Notes: generated by a model not told the origin, from the letters alone. DNA of 64,000 bases from an uncultured Tropicimonas sp. (GCA_947497945.1 CANMIP010000015.1:62001-126000), one strand, 5' to 3'. Positions 25,966-35,420 are shown, counted from the first letter of the stretch. A program made the numbers and translations.

Positions 25966-26672
25966 GCGATCTGTCTGTTCTGGTAGTCGAGGATGACGAG
26001 AGGATCGGCGAGCTGCATCGCCGCTTCACCGAACGCGTGGACGGGTTTGCCGTGATCGGCATTGCCAGCACGCTCGCGGAGGCAAGCGAGATGATCACCC
26101 TGCTCGAGCCCGACCTCGTGCTGCTCGACCTCTACTTTCCCGAGGGCGAGAGCTTCGGCCTGCTGCAGGAGATCCGCGACCAGGGGCTCGAGACGGATGT
26201 GATCCTGATCACGGCCGCCCGCGAGGTGAAGGCGCTCAAGACGGCGATGCGCAACGGCGTTTTCGACTTCATCATCAAGCCGCTCACCTCCGGCCGCTTT
26301 GCCGAATGCCTCGCCAATTACCGGCGCTACCGCGCCCGTGTGGAAGACCGCTCCCGCCTCGAACAGGACGAGGTCGACGGGATCCTGCACCCGCCCGTCT
26401 CTGCCGAGACCAGCCCGGACCCCGCCAGCCGGCACCTGCCCAAGGGGATCGACATGCTGACGCTGGAACATGTCCGCGCCGCCTTTACCGAGGAGGGGGC
26501 CGGCACCAGTTTCAGCGCCGAGGAAGTGGGCGCTCGGATCGGCGTCAGCCGCTCGACCGCGCGGCGCTACCTGGAATACCTGGTCTCGGTGCGCTTCGTC
26601 CGCCCCGAGCTCGTCTACGGGTCCGTCGGCCGCCCGGAACGGCGGTATTCCCCGATGGGCCCGGGGCAATAA
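25962..26672 (+). CDS. Response regulator, CitB/DcuR/DctR family
   Basis: This 236-residue regulator has a receiver domain with the acidic pair at D11-D12 and the phosphoacceptor D56 in DLVLLDLYFPEG. The conserved lysine is in DFIIKPLTSGRF. A C-terminal helix-turn-helix follows, FSAEEVGARIGVSRSTARRYLEYL, of the type found in CitB and DcuR. Start ATG overlaps the kinase stop (ATGA). It is likely to act at the AT-rich boxes before the transport genes upstream, since CitB-type regulators favour AT-rich sites; that is inference. Confidence 0.93.
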   Translation: MSDLSVLVVEDDERIGELHRRFTERVDGFAVIGIASTLAEASEMITLLEPDLVLLDLYFPEGESFGLLQEIRDQGLETDVILITAAREVKALKTAMRNGVFDFIIKPLTSGRFAECLANYRRYRARVEDRSRLEQDEVDGILHPPVSAETSPDPASRHLPKGIDMLTLEHVRAAFTEEGAGTSFSAEEVGARIGVSRSTARRYLEYLVSVRFVRPELVYGSVGRPERRYSPMGPGQ

Positions 26673-26944
26673 GCGGCCCCACATCGGATCTTCCCGGCAA
26701 AGGCCTGAGCCTCGTGACCTTTGCCCTGCCCGCATTTGCAGGGGACGGGCCACGGCCACATCCGCTGGGCGCTCCAGACACATGGCGAGACAAGCCAGCT
26801 CGGACACAGCCTGCAGGGACAGCGTCCTTGTGATGCTTTTGGCTGAGGATTACGCGCGCAGCCGCGTCGCTACTCGATTGAGGCGGTTCGTGCTATGGTT
26901 GCATTTACGTAGCAGAGATCAATTTTAAATGGAGACGCGCGATA

Positions 26945-27277
26945 ATGCCCAAATACATGAGTCAGTTCAGCTATTCCGAAGCATCGGTCAAGGGAATGGT
27001 CGCAAAGCCGCAGGATCGTCGGGCGGCGGCAGAGAAAATCTTCGCGGCTGCCGGTGGGACGATCGAGTGCATGTATTACTGTTTTGGCGATTATGACGGC
27101 GTTGTCATCAGCGACTTCCCGTCCGATGTGGCGGCCGCATCCGCGATCCTTGCCGTTGGCTCTTCCGGGGCCTTCGCCAAGCTCAAGACGACGGTCCTGA
27201 TTACAATGGAGGACTCGGTGGCAGCCATGGAAGGCGCCAAGAATATCGCTGACACCTATATGGCACCCGGCAGCTAG
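26945..27277 (+). CDS. GYD-domain protein
   Basis: This small 110-residue protein has a ferredoxin-like alpha/beta fold, with the family-defining stretch YYCFGDYDGVVISDFPSD and the preceding FAAAGGTIECMY. GYD (PF08734) proteins are widespread in alphaproteobacteria, and their biochemical role is not established. It appears monocistronic. A weakly spaced GGAG precedes the ATG. Confidence 0.9.
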   Translation: MPKYMSQFSYSEASVKGMVAKPQDRRAAAEKIFAAAGGTIECMYYCFGDYDGVVISDFPSDVAAASAILAVGSSGAFAKLKTTVLITMEDSVAAMEGAKNIADTYMAPGS

Positions 27278-27316
27278 CCCCCCGTTCAACCCTCTGGAGA
27301 ACGCAAATGACGCGGC

Positions 27317-27336
27317 CCGCCGCGCTTTCGCGGCGG
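27317..27336. terminator. GC hairpin between converging genes
   Basis: The stem CCGCCGCG-CTTT-CGCGGCGG, followed 7 bases on by the palindrome CCGGCGCCGG, lies between the GYD gene and the converging desaturase. It has no T-run on either strand. Confidence 0.45.
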
Positions 27337-27472
27337 CGCCTGTCCGGCGCCGGGCGACATTTCCGGACGGCGTGAACCATCTGACCCTCTGGAATGACGG
27401 CATCCGGAGCGTTGCTTGCGGCACGCAGCTGGTGTCCGGGCAGAGATCCGGGCCTTCGGGCTTCTCTTTGGA

Positions 27473-28507
27473 TCAGCCCTGACGCGCGTGGGCCTCGGAG
27501 AAGGACACAAGGCGTTTCGTGTCCACGTCCCAGAGCTTCAGCCCAACCGTGGACAGGCTTTCCCGGATGGTCAGCCGGTTGCACTCGGCCAGTTCGGAAT
27601 GGTCCCGAAGAACCTCCGGCAGCCGGTAGAACGGGACACGGCTGTAGAGATGGTGCACATGGTGGATCCCGATATTCGCCGAGATCCATTGCAGGACCGA
27701 CGGCAGCACGTAATGCGAGCTTCCGTGCAGCGCGGATTCATGTAGCTGCCAATCCTCCTCGGAGTCCCACTGTGTGCGCTCGAACTGGTGTTGCACGTAG
27801 AAGAGCCACACGCCGGCCGTGGCGGCGATGAGTGTCGATGGCAGGAGTATCAGAAGCAACGGCATCGCGCCGCCGAGATACCAGATCAGGGCGACAGCCG
27901 TCAGGATTGCCAGATTGGTCCCCATCGAGCTGACCCAGTATTTCACACCATTCATGTAGCCCAGGGGCAGCCGGTTCTCCAGCAGGAAGAGATAGCTCGG
28001 GCCCAGTCCGAACATGGTGATCGGATGCCGGTAGAGACGGTATTTCAGGCGACCGAACGCCGACAGGGCGGCGTATTCCTCGATTGTCAGGGTCAGGATG
28101 TCTCCTATGCCCCGCCGGCCCAGATTGCCGGACGAGCTGTGATGGATCGAATGCGACCGGCGCCAGACGTCGTAGGGCGTCCAGGTGAGTACCCCGATGC
28201 AGCGGCCGACCCAGTCGCTGACCTGCCGGTTCTTGAAGAAGGACCCGTGCCCGCAATCATGTTGAATCGCGAAAAGCCTGAGCAGGAATGGCGCGATCAG
28301 GAAGGAGGCCCCAAGGGCCAGCCAGTTGCTGATCGACAGCGCCCACCAGGCGATCGCCCAGAGCAAAACGAAAGGAATGGCGGTGACGGCCAGCTCGAAG
28401 ACGCTCCGACGACCACTCGGCTCGCGGTATTTCGCCAAGACCTTGACCCAGTCGCTCGCCCTTTCGTGGCTCGGTTGAGCCCCACTACATTCCGGTGTGT
28501 CTGTCAT
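27473..28507 (-). CDS. Membrane fatty acid desaturase (delta-12/omega-type)
   Basis: This 344-residue integral membrane di-iron enzyme inserts a double bond into acyl chains. All three histidine boxes are present: HDCGH (83-87), HSIHH (119-123) and HHVHH (282-286), with hydrophobic pairs of helices between them. The layout fits acyl-lipid desaturases more than stearoyl-CoA types. The sequence after box 3, LYSRVPFYRLPEVLRDHSEL, matches the bacterial omega-6-like group. No dedicated ferredoxin is adjacent. Monocistronic, divergent from the second TRAP operon. Confidence 0.93.
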   Translation of the reverse strand: MTDTPECSGAQPSHERASDWVKVLAKYREPSGRRSVFELAVTAIPFVLLWAIAWWALSISNWLALGASFLIAPFLLRLFAIQHDCGHGSFFKNRQVSDWVGRCIGVLTWTPYDVWRRSHSIHHSSSGNLGRRGIGDILTLTIEEYAALSAFGRLKYRLYRHPITMFGLGPSYLFLLENRLPLGYMNGVKYWVSSMGTNLAILTAVALIWYLGGAMPLLLILLPSTLIAATAGVWLFYVQHQFERTQWDSEEDWQLHESALHGSSHYVLPSVLQWISANIGIHHVHHLYSRVPFYRLPEVLRDHSELAECNRLTIRESLSTVGLKLWDVDTKRLVSFSEAHARQG

Positions 28508-28885
28508 ATGCCTGCTTCGCTGTTGCTGAAGAGGGCGTTACCCTATCGGTGCCGCAGAACAAGCTATTTCCGACAAAACGGTCGATAGAATCGACAAAGA
28601 GGCACAAAGCGACCGTCGAAATGCCTCTGACCGACCGTGCCGGGACTGCCTTGCAGAGCCGTGTCAAAGATCAGGCCCCGCTCCCGGACTTTGCCCGTGA
28701 CGGTCCGGAAATCTTCAGCGCCGACATCGGAACCGGCCGCGAGCTCCGCCGTGAACAGAATGGACAGAACGCGGTTTAGAGTCATTTTCCTGTTTATGCC
28801 CGTATTGTTGAATTGACCAAGGGGCAGCGTAGGCTGACGGCAGCTAATCCCGACAGGAGGGTCGGGATAGTAAACGGAGGCATCC
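28508..28885. other. Divergent intergenic region between desaturase and TRAP system 2
   Basis: 378 bases without a convincing gene. It contains an exact inverted repeat GTCGAT-AGA-ATCGAC at 28581-28595 that could be an operator, and GGAGG just before the DctP start. No AT-rich TTTTTATCG box is seen, unlike the other TRAP operons. Confidence 0.5.
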
Positions 28886-29866
28886 ATGAGAATCTTCAAG
28901 ACAGCGCTTGCGAGCGCAGTGGTCGCGTGCGGCCTGGCGACATCTGCCATCGCGGCGGACGTGACCCTCAAGCTCGGCCATATCGCCGAATCCGAGCACC
29001 CCTATGCCAAGGGGGCCGAGTATTTCGCCCAGCGCGTGGGCGAGCTGTCGGATGGCGCAATCGAGGTCAAGGTCTTCCCGTCCTCGCAGCTGGGCGATCA
29101 GAAAGCGCTCATCGAGGGCCTTGTCTTCGGTTCCGTCGACATGGCGTTGACCGGAACGGCTGTTCTTGGCCAGTTCCTGCCCGAAATCTCGATCTTCGAC
29201 CTGCCCTTCCTCTTCGAGGACCGCGCCCATGCCTATGCCTCGCTCGACTCCGTCGGTGTGGAAATGGGCGCCAATCTCGAGAAGCGCGGCATCAAGCTGC
29301 TGGGCTACATGGAGAACGGCATCCGCCACATGACCAATTCCGATCACGCGATCGCCACGCCCGCCGATATGGAAGGGCTGAAGATCCGGGTCATGAACAA
29401 CAAGATCTATGTCGAGACGATCAACGCGCTCGGCGCCAGCGCGACGCCGATGGCCTTCGCCGAGCTCTATACCGCGCTGCAGCAGCACACGGTCGACGGG
29501 CAGGAAAACCCCTCCGCCCATATCTTCACCAAGCGTTTCTTCGAGGTTCAGCCCTATGCCTCGCTGACCGCCCATGCCTATTCACCCGAGCCCGTGCTGA
29601 TCTCGATGGTGTCCTGGAACCGGATGTCGGAAGAACAGCAGGCCATCGTGAGCCAGGCCGCGAAAGAGGCCGTCGACTGGCAGCGTGAACTCTCGACCCA
29701 GAAGGATGACGAGTACTGGGCCAAGATCCGGGAGACCGGCCAGATGGAGATCACCGAGGTTGATCGCAGTGCTTTCGCCGACGCGGTCCAGCCGGTGCAC
29801 GAGAAATTCGCCAAGATGGTTGGCCAGGACAATCTCGACAAGATCGCGGCTCTCAAGAGCAACTGA
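28886..29866 (+). CDS. TRAP transporter substrate-binding protein, DctP type (system 2)
   Basis: This 326-residue periplasmic receptor has a signal peptide ending TSAIAA around residue 24. The mature sequence begins DVTLKLGHIAESEHPYAKGA and includes PADMEGLKIRVMNNKIYVETI with the conserved ligand-binding arginine and ELYTALQQHTVDGQENP. It is a closer match to the classic C4-dicarboxylate DctP subgroup than system 1, but the ligand is unknown. GGAGG precedes the ATG. Confidence 0.95.
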   Translation: MRIFKTALASAVVACGLATSAIAADVTLKLGHIAESEHPYAKGAEYFAQRVGELSDGAIEVKVFPSSQLGDQKALIEGLVFGSVDMALTGTAVLGQFLPEISIFDLPFLFEDRAHAYASLDSVGVEMGANLEKRGIKLLGYMENGIRHMTNSDHAIATPADMEGLKIRVMNNKIYVETINALGASATPMAFAELYTALQQHTVDGQENPSAHIFTKRFFEVQPYASLTAHAYSPEPVLISMVSWNRMSEEQQAIVSQAAKEAVDWQRELSTQKDDEYWAKIRETGQMEITEVDRSAFADAVQPVHEKFAKMVGQDNLDKIAALKSN

Positions 29867-29889
29867 TAGCTCGGTTCTCGATCTTCGAT

Positions 29890-29915
29890 CCGGGTGGCAC
29901 CTCCCCGCCACCCGG
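29890..29915 (+). terminator. Hairpin with T-run after DctP (system 2)
   Basis: The stem CCGGGTGGC / GCCACCCGG with an 8-base loop is followed by TCCCTTTT. It has the form of an intrinsic terminator inside the operon and could attenuate dctQM relative to dctP. Confidence 0.65.
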
Positions 29916-29947
29916 GTCCCTTTTCCCTCCCGCCGCGGAACATCCCC

Positions 29948-30493
29948 ATGAACACGCTCTTCAAAGGGCTGCGAACCTCGCTGTACTGGCTATCGGTTGC
30001 AGCCATGGCCACGATGCTGGCCCTCATCTTCCTGCAGGTGGTTACCCGCTACGTCTTCGGGTTCACCTTCGATTGGTCCGAGGAGGTCGCGCGCTTCCTC
30101 TTCGTCTGGGTCGTCTTCCTCGGCTCCGCCTTGATCATGGGCGAAACTGGCCACCTCGCCGTGCGCTTCCTGCCCGATGCGCTCTCCGGCAAGCTGGCCG
30201 GGCTGATCCTGGAAAGTGCCATCAACCTTCTCAGCTATGTCTTCATCTACCTGCTGGTCTTCCAGGGCGGCAAGATGATGACGGCCATGTCCTTCCAGAC
30301 CACGCCCGCGCTCGGCATCTCGGTAAGCTGGATCTACGCGACCCTGCCCGTCAGCGGGCTGCTGATGGCGCTCTATCTCACGCGGGACACGCTGCGGATC
30401 TTCGGCGATGCACGGGTCTATCTGCACTCCGGCTCGGCCGGGCTTGTCGACCATATCCACGCCCGCTCAACCCCAATCAACCCGGAGGAATGA
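29948..30493 (+). CDS. TRAP transporter small permease, DctQ type (system 2)
   Basis: This 181-residue protein has four transmembrane helices; FTFDWSEEVARFLFVWVVFLG is the family signature in helix 2 and GISVSWIYATLPVSG opens helix 4. Stop is four bases before the dctM start. Confidence 0.93.
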   Translation: MNTLFKGLRTSLYWLSVAAMATMLALIFLQVVTRYVFGFTFDWSEEVARFLFVWVVFLGSALIMGETGHLAVRFLPDALSGKLAGLILESAINLLSYVFIYLLVFQGGKMMTAMSFQTTPALGISVSWIYATLPVSGLLMALYLTRDTLRIFGDARVYLHSGSAGLVDHIHARSTPINPEE

Positions 30494-30497
30494 CCTG

Positions 30498-31772
30498 ATG
30501 GAATTCGCTCTTATAGGCTCCTTCCTCGTGATGGCCTTCGCCGGCGTGCCGGTGGCCTTCTCGCTCTGTCTCGCCGTGCTGATCATCCTGCTCTTCTTCA
30601 TGGAGATGCCGCAGGTCCTGATCCCGCAGATCATGTATACCGGCGTTGACAGCTTCTCCTTCATGGCCGTGCCCTTCTTCATGCTCGCCGGCGCCTTCAT
30701 GTCCGAAGGTGGTGTCACCAAGCGGCTCGTGAGCTTCGCCCAGGCGCTTGTCGGCTCTTTCCGGGGTGGGCTTGCACAGGTCGTCTGCGTCGCCGGCATG
30801 TTCTTCGCCGCGATCTCCGGCTCCTCGGCGGCCACAACCGCCGCCATCGGCACCACCATGGTCGACGAGATGGAACGCAAGGGCTATCGCCGTGAATTCG
30901 CCACTGGCGTCGTCGCGGCCGGCGGCACGGTCGGGATCGTGATCCCGCCCTCGATCACCCTCGTCGTCTATGGCGTCATCGCCGGACAATCGATCAGCGA
31001 CCTCTTCGTCGCCGGCTTCGCGCCCGGCATCCTGATGGGGCTCGTCATGTGCATGGTGAGCTGGTTCATCGCCAAACGCGAAGGCATTCCGGCCGAGGGC
31101 AAGTTCTCCCTCATCGCCGCCGTCAAGGCCTTCGGGGACAGCTTCTTCGCCCTCATGACCCCGGTCATCATCATCGGCGGCATCTATGGCGGCATCTTCA
31201 CCCCGACCGAAGCCGCGGCCGTCGCCGCCGTCTACGGCATCGTGGTGGGCCTGTTCATCTATCGCGAACTGAAGTTCAAGGACTTCCCGCGGATCATCTT
31301 CAAGGCGGTGATCGGCACCACGCTGATCATGTTCATCGTCGGCGCGGCGAAGGTCTTCGGCTGGATGCTGACCAATCTCGAGATCCCGCACCATATCGCG
31401 GCCTACGTGGTCTCGCTCACCAGCTCGCCCATCGTCTTCCTGCTGATGATGAACGTGCTGCTGCTGGTGATCGGCACGCTGATCAACGCCTCGGCGGCGG
31501 TCGTCATCCTGACGCCGATCTTCCTGCCGGTGGCGCTGCAACTCGGCATCGACCCGCTCTTCTTCGGCGTGCTGATGGTCGTCAACCTCGCCATCGGTTG
31601 CATCACCCCGCCGGTCGGGCTGGACCTCTTCGTCGCCAGTGCGGTGACCAAGGTGCCGCTGGAGAAGGTGATGTGGGCCTCCCTGCCGTTCCTCTTCGCG
31701 CTTCTCGGCTCGCTGGTCCTGATGACGCTTGTGCCGGAGATCATCCTCTTCTTCCCGCACCTTCTTCAGTGA
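30498..31772 (+). CDS. TRAP transporter large permease, DctM type (system 2)
   Basis: This 424-residue permease shows the DctM signatures AAISGSSAATTAAIGTTMVDEM, GGTVGIVIPPSITLVVYG (motifs of helical hairpin 1), YGGIFTPTEAAAVAAVYG and CITPPVGLDLFVASAV. It completes a canonical three-gene DctPQM set and is followed by a strong hairpin. Confidence 0.95.
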   Translation: MEFALIGSFLVMAFAGVPVAFSLCLAVLIILLFFMEMPQVLIPQIMYTGVDSFSFMAVPFFMLAGAFMSEGGVTKRLVSFAQALVGSFRGGLAQVVCVAGMFFAAISGSSAATTAAIGTTMVDEMERKGYRREFATGVVAAGGTVGIVIPPSITLVVYGVIAGQSISDLFVAGFAPGILMGLVMCMVSWFIAKREGIPAEGKFSLIAAVKAFGDSFFALMTPVIIIGGIYGGIFTPTEAAAVAAVYGIVVGLFIYRELKFKDFPRIIFKAVIGTTLIMFIVGAAKVFGWMLTNLEIPHHIAAYVVSLTSSPIVFLLMMNVLLLVIGTLINASAAVVILTPIFLPVALQLGIDPLFFGVLMVVNLAIGCITPPVGLDLFVASAVTKVPLEKVMWASLPFLFALLGSLVLMTLVPEIILFFPHLLQ

Positions 31773-31792
31773 CCCCGAAGACGACACCCTCC

Positions 31793-31829
31793 CGGCACCG
31801 GATCCCCAGGCAGGGGGTCCGGTGCCGGT
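31793..31829 (+). terminator. Strong hairpin after DctM (system 2)
   Basis: Eleven paired bases, CCGGCACCGGA with TCCGGTGCCGG, plus an inner CCC/GGG extension, begin 20 bases after the stop. No T-run follows, so it may be a strong stabiliser or a Rho-assisted end. Confidence 0.55.
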
Positions 31830-32471
31830 CGTCGGCGCGCTCCTCGAGGGCACCGGCAAAACGCGGCCCGAACCGGAAGGGTCCATGCCCCTGTCCGGTC
31901 TCGCGTCGCCGGGGCCGGCGATCGCGGACGGGGGCTCCCGGTCGCCGGCAATCCCCGAACCCGATTTCCCAAAATGCCGGGAACAGGCCTCGGTCCCCCC
32001 TTGGCTCCGGTCCCGGCGGTTCCGGTCGCCCCGTCGGACATTGCACCTTTTAGCTGACAATCACGCCCCAACCCGGCCTGCCACGTGCCCGCGCAAAGGG
32101 CTCCGACCTGGGCGCGGGCACTTCGCAGCGTCGCACGAACGACATTCGGTCCGAGACACCGGACCTGGAGGCCGCGCAGCATCGACCTTCCACACGACGT
32201 CCTGGCGACTGAGACGGACACCCCTTTCGTATTTCTCCGCGGAGCGTCCTGATTTGGCGGCGAGCGTAACAGGCTGACCTATCGAACTCTTTTCAGCTTA
32301 GCGGCGAAACTCGGACCCTTGCCTGAGAGCCGCCACCGTTCGCGACGAGCGGCTCGGACGATTACGCAACGTGATCCGCATAGACCTTACACATATTGGC
32401 AACCCGGGCGGTGCCGGGGGGCCGGATGTTCCCCCGCGGAACGATCCGTTCGAATGGAAATGGAAGACAAG
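31830..32471. other. Long intergenic stretch with no recognisable gene
   Basis: 642 bases after the TRAP terminator hairpin. Open frames on both strands have arginine/proline-rich compositions typical of non-coding GC-rich DNA. No tRNA or repeat was recognised. The right end carries the ribosome site of the DUF1566 gene. Confidence 0.5.
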
Positions 32472-33707
32472 ATGAACACCCTCAAGACACATTGCGCCGC
32501 CACGGCGCTCTGCCTGATCGGCGCCGGCGCCGCCTTTGCCGCGCCCTACCCGGTTCCGGATACCGGCCAGACGGCCTGCTACGACGAGACCAACGAGATC
32601 GCCTGCCCGGCCGCCGGCGAGGCCTTCCACGGCCAGGACGCGCAAGTCGACGGCACGCCGATGAGCTACACCGATAATGGCGACGGCACGGTGACCGACA
32701 ATGTGACCGGTCTGATGTGGGTGAAATCGCCGGACCTGAATGGCGACGGCAAGATCACGGCCGAGGACAAGCTGTCCTATGAAGACGCGCTGGCCTTCGC
32801 CGAGAGCTACCAGCTTGCCGGCCATGACGACTGGCGTATCCCGACGATCAAGGAAATGTACTCGCTGATGAACTTCGACGGGGTCGATGTCAGCGGCTGG
32901 GAGGGCGAGGACAGCTCGGGACTGGTGCCCTTCCTCGACGACGAGATGTTCGACTTCGCCTATGGCGATACCGAGGCCGGTGAGCGCATCATCGATTCCC
33001 AGATGGTCTCGACCAATCTCTATGTCGGCGAAACCGTTCCCAACGAAGAGGCCGGCACGCTGTTCGGGGTCAATTTCGCCGATGGCCGCATCAAGGGCTA
33101 CGGGCTGGAACTGCATGGCAAGCCCAAGCCCTTCTTCGTCATGATGGTGCGCGGCGAGGCGGGTTATGGCGTGAACGATTTCACCGACAATGGCGATGGC
33201 ACCGTGACCGATGCCACAACCGGGCTGATGTGGGCGCAGGGCGATTCCGGCGCGGCGATCACCTGGCAGGCGGCGCTGGAATGGGCCGTGACGGCGAATG
33301 CCGAAAACTACCTGGGCCATTCGGACTGGCGCCTACCGAATGTGAAGGAGTTGCAGGTCCTGGTCGATTACGATCGCTCGCCCGCGACCACCGGCAGTGC
33401 CGCCATCGACCCGGTCTTCGAGACGACCGAGATCAGCAACGAGGCCGGCGAGGCGGATTACGGCTGGTACTGGTCCTCCACCACCCATGCCAACATGACC
33501 GAACAGGAAGGCATCGCCGCGGCCTATGTCTGTTTCGGCCGGGCCACGGGCTACATGGAAGGCAAATGGGCCGATGTCCACGGCGCGGGCGCGCAGCGTT
33601 CCGACTTCAAGCTGGGCAGCGCCGCCGACTATCCGGAAGGCAACGGCCCGCAGGGCGATGCGATCCGCATCGAGAATTTCGCCCGCCTCGTGCGTGACGC
33701 CAAGTGA
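32472..33707 (+). CDS. Exported DUF1566 (Lcl C-terminal domain) protein
   Basis: This 411-residue secreted protein has a signal peptide of about 24 residues (LCLIGAGAAFAA). Two DUF1566 units are visible, each opening with TDNGDGTVTD, at residue 67 and near 237, and each followed by a W-R-[IL]-P-[TN]-[IV]-K-E motif (WRIPTIKEM near 121, WRLPNVKEL near 285). A loop D-L-N-G-D-G-K-I-T-A-E-D at 88-99 has the spacing of an EF-hand calcium site. Family members are cell-surface or exported and resemble the C-terminal part of LcI; function is unknown. Two in-frame ATGs upstream (32454, 32460) would extend the signal peptide and are less likely. Confidence 0.85.
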   Translation: MNTLKTHCAATALCLIGAGAAFAAPYPVPDTGQTACYDETNEIACPAAGEAFHGQDAQVDGTPMSYTDNGDGTVTDNVTGLMWVKSPDLNGDGKITAEDKLSYEDALAFAESYQLAGHDDWRIPTIKEMYSLMNFDGVDVSGWEGEDSSGLVPFLDDEMFDFAYGDTEAGERIIDSQMVSTNLYVGETVPNEEAGTLFGVNFADGRIKGYGLELHGKPKPFFVMMVRGEAGYGVNDFTDNGDGTVTDATTGLMWAQGDSGAAITWQAALEWAVTANAENYLGHSDWRLPNVKELQVLVDYDRSPATTGSAAIDPVFETTEISNEAGEADYGWYWSSTTHANMTEQEGIAAAYVCFGRATGYMEGKWADVHGAGAQRSDFKLGSAADYPEGNGPQGDAIRIENFARLVRDAK

Positions 33708-33714
33708 CGACAGA

Positions 33715-33744
33715 CAGGCCGCGCGCCCCTGCGGCAGCGGCCTG
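33715..33744 (+). terminator. Hairpin after DUF1566 gene
   Basis: Arms CAGGCCGC and GCGGCCTG with a 14-base loop lie eight bases past the stop. No T-run follows. Confidence 0.4.
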
Positions 33745-33896
33745 ACAGTTCCCTGCGGAGACCCGGTCGACAGGTCCGGATCTCCGCGCGAAAAACGGAC
33801 CGACGGAAGCTTGCGCCACGCGCGTTACAGGGTGGACCGCGGAACGCGTTTCTCCCGCAGCCCCTCTCACCAGCCACAAGAACGAAGCCCCACGCC

Positions 33897-35237
33897 ATGA
33901 AGAATATCAAGATCGCCCTCTGGACCATACCCGGCCTGCTGACCGCCCTCTGGCTCGCGACGAGCCTGCCCTTCCCCGACGAGATGACCTTCATCTCCAT
34001 CCGCAATCTGCTGGTACAGTATTCCGGTGTGCTGGCGATGGGCGCGATGAGCGTCGCGATGATCCTCGCCACGCGCGCATCCTGGCTGGAACCCTGGCTG
34101 AACGGGCTCGACAAATCCTACCGCCTGCACAAATGGCTCGGCATCTTCGCGCTCGTGGCGGCCCCGATCCACTGGATCGCCGCCAATGGACCGAAATGGG
34201 CGGTGCAATGGGGACTCATGACGCCGCCGGAGCGCAATGGACCGCCATCCGGCATGCCGGACCTGCCGGCCCTCCAGGCGTTTTTCAACAGCCAGCGCGG
34301 CACCGCCGAGATGCTCGGCGAGTGGGCCTTCTACGCCGCGATCCTGCTGATCGCGCTCGCCCTGTTCAAGCGCTTTCCCTACAAGTATTTCGTCACCACG
34401 CACACGCTGATTGCAATCGCCTATCTCGCGCTGGCCTTCCATGCCTTCGTGCTGATGGATTTCGCGGCCTGGACCCAGCCGCTCGGCATCCTGATGGCGT
34501 TGCTGACGGCCGGCGGCGTGACCTCGGCCGTGCTCGCGCTCAGTCGCCAGATCGGACGGGCCAGGAAAGTGGACGGCAAGATCGAGACGGTCCGTCACTT
34601 CCCGGAAATGGGCATCACCGAAACCCGCATCGCGCTGGAACAGGGCTGGAGCGGGCATGACGCTGGCCAGTACGCCTTCGTCACCTTCGACCGGCACGAG
34701 GGCAAGCATCCCTTCACGATTGCCTCGGCCTGGGACCCGGACACGCGCGGGATCACCTTCATCACCAAAGGGCTGGGCGATTACACCGATGGCCTGTCCG
34801 ACACGCTGAAACCCGGCGCGGAAGCCACTGTCGAGGGCCCGTATGGCCGTTTCACCTTCGAAGACGGCGCCGACCGCCAGGTCTGGATCGGCGGCGGCAT
34901 CGGCATCACACCTTTCATCGCCCGCATGAAGCAACTCGCCCGGTCGGGCAATGCACCATCGGTCGACCTGATCCATTCCACCAAGGAACTGTCTGCGGAG
35001 GCGCGCGACCTGTTGGAAGCCGATGCCCGGGCTGCGGGCATCAAGCTGCACGTGATGATCGACGAACGCGATGGCTTCCTGACCGGCGCGCGGCTGCGCG
35101 AGATGGTGCCGGACTGGAAGGCCGCTTCGGTCTGGTTCTGCGGTCCCGCGGCCTTCGGAAAGGCGCTGCGCGATGATCTGAAGGCAAACGGCCTGGCGAC
35201 CGGCGGTTTCCACCAGGAGCTCTTCAACATGCGTTGA
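33897..35237 (+). CDS. Ferric reductase-like transmembrane flavocytochrome (ferredoxin reductase family)
   Basis: The 446-residue protein joins about six transmembrane helices of the ferric-reductase/NOX type to an FAD- and NAD(P)H-binding C-terminal half. Heme-ligand histidine candidates are in RLHKWLGIFALVAAPIHWI and THTLIAIAYLALAFHAF. The FAD site is HPFTIASAWD and the nucleotide site is GGGIGITPFIARM. CGPAAFGKALRDDL marks the C-terminal NAD domain. It would move electrons from cytosolic NAD(P)H across the membrane to iron, oxygen or another periplasmic acceptor. The final substrate is not apparent. Confidence 0.92.
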   Translation: MKNIKIALWTIPGLLTALWLATSLPFPDEMTFISIRNLLVQYSGVLAMGAMSVAMILATRASWLEPWLNGLDKSYRLHKWLGIFALVAAPIHWIAANGPKWAVQWGLMTPPERNGPPSGMPDLPALQAFFNSQRGTAEMLGEWAFYAAILLIALALFKRFPYKYFVTTHTLIAIAYLALAFHAFVLMDFAAWTQPLGILMALLTAGGVTSAVLALSRQIGRARKVDGKIETVRHFPEMGITETRIALEQGWSGHDAGQYAFVTFDRHEGKHPFTIASAWDPDTRGITFITKGLGDYTDGLSDTLKPGAEATVEGPYGRFTFEDGADRQVWIGGGIGITPFIARMKQLARSGNAPSVDLIHSTKELSAEARDLLEADARAAGIKLHVMIDERDGFLTGARLREMVPDWKAASVWFCGPAAFGKALRDDLKANGLATGGFHQELFNMR

Positions 35238-35243
35238 ACACTG

Positions 35244-35275
35244 GGATCGGGCGCCCCGACCGTGGTGCCCGATCC
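35244..35275. terminator. Hairpin between converging genes
   Basis: Arms GGATCGGGC and GCCCGATCC with a 14-base loop lie just past the stop of the flavocytochrome gene. The converging lactonase gene ends 145 bases further on. Confidence 0.5.
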
Positions 35276-35420
35276 GAAGACAGCGGCCAGCACGAGGAGA
35301 CCGCCCGCGCCAATCGGCGGGAGCGGTCGAATGGCCAGCAGGGCCACTTCCCGGAGAGGGCCTTGCCAAGTCCGACAATCAGCTCCCTGCCCGCGGCCCA
35401 GGCCGCCGGCAAGCCCTGGT

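Noticed and set aside
28508-28885. A TTTTTATCG-type box before the second DctPQM operon
   Set aside because: Only a GTCGAT-AGA-ATCGAC repeat is present. The AT-rich box of the other transport units is absent, so this operon is probably regulated separately.
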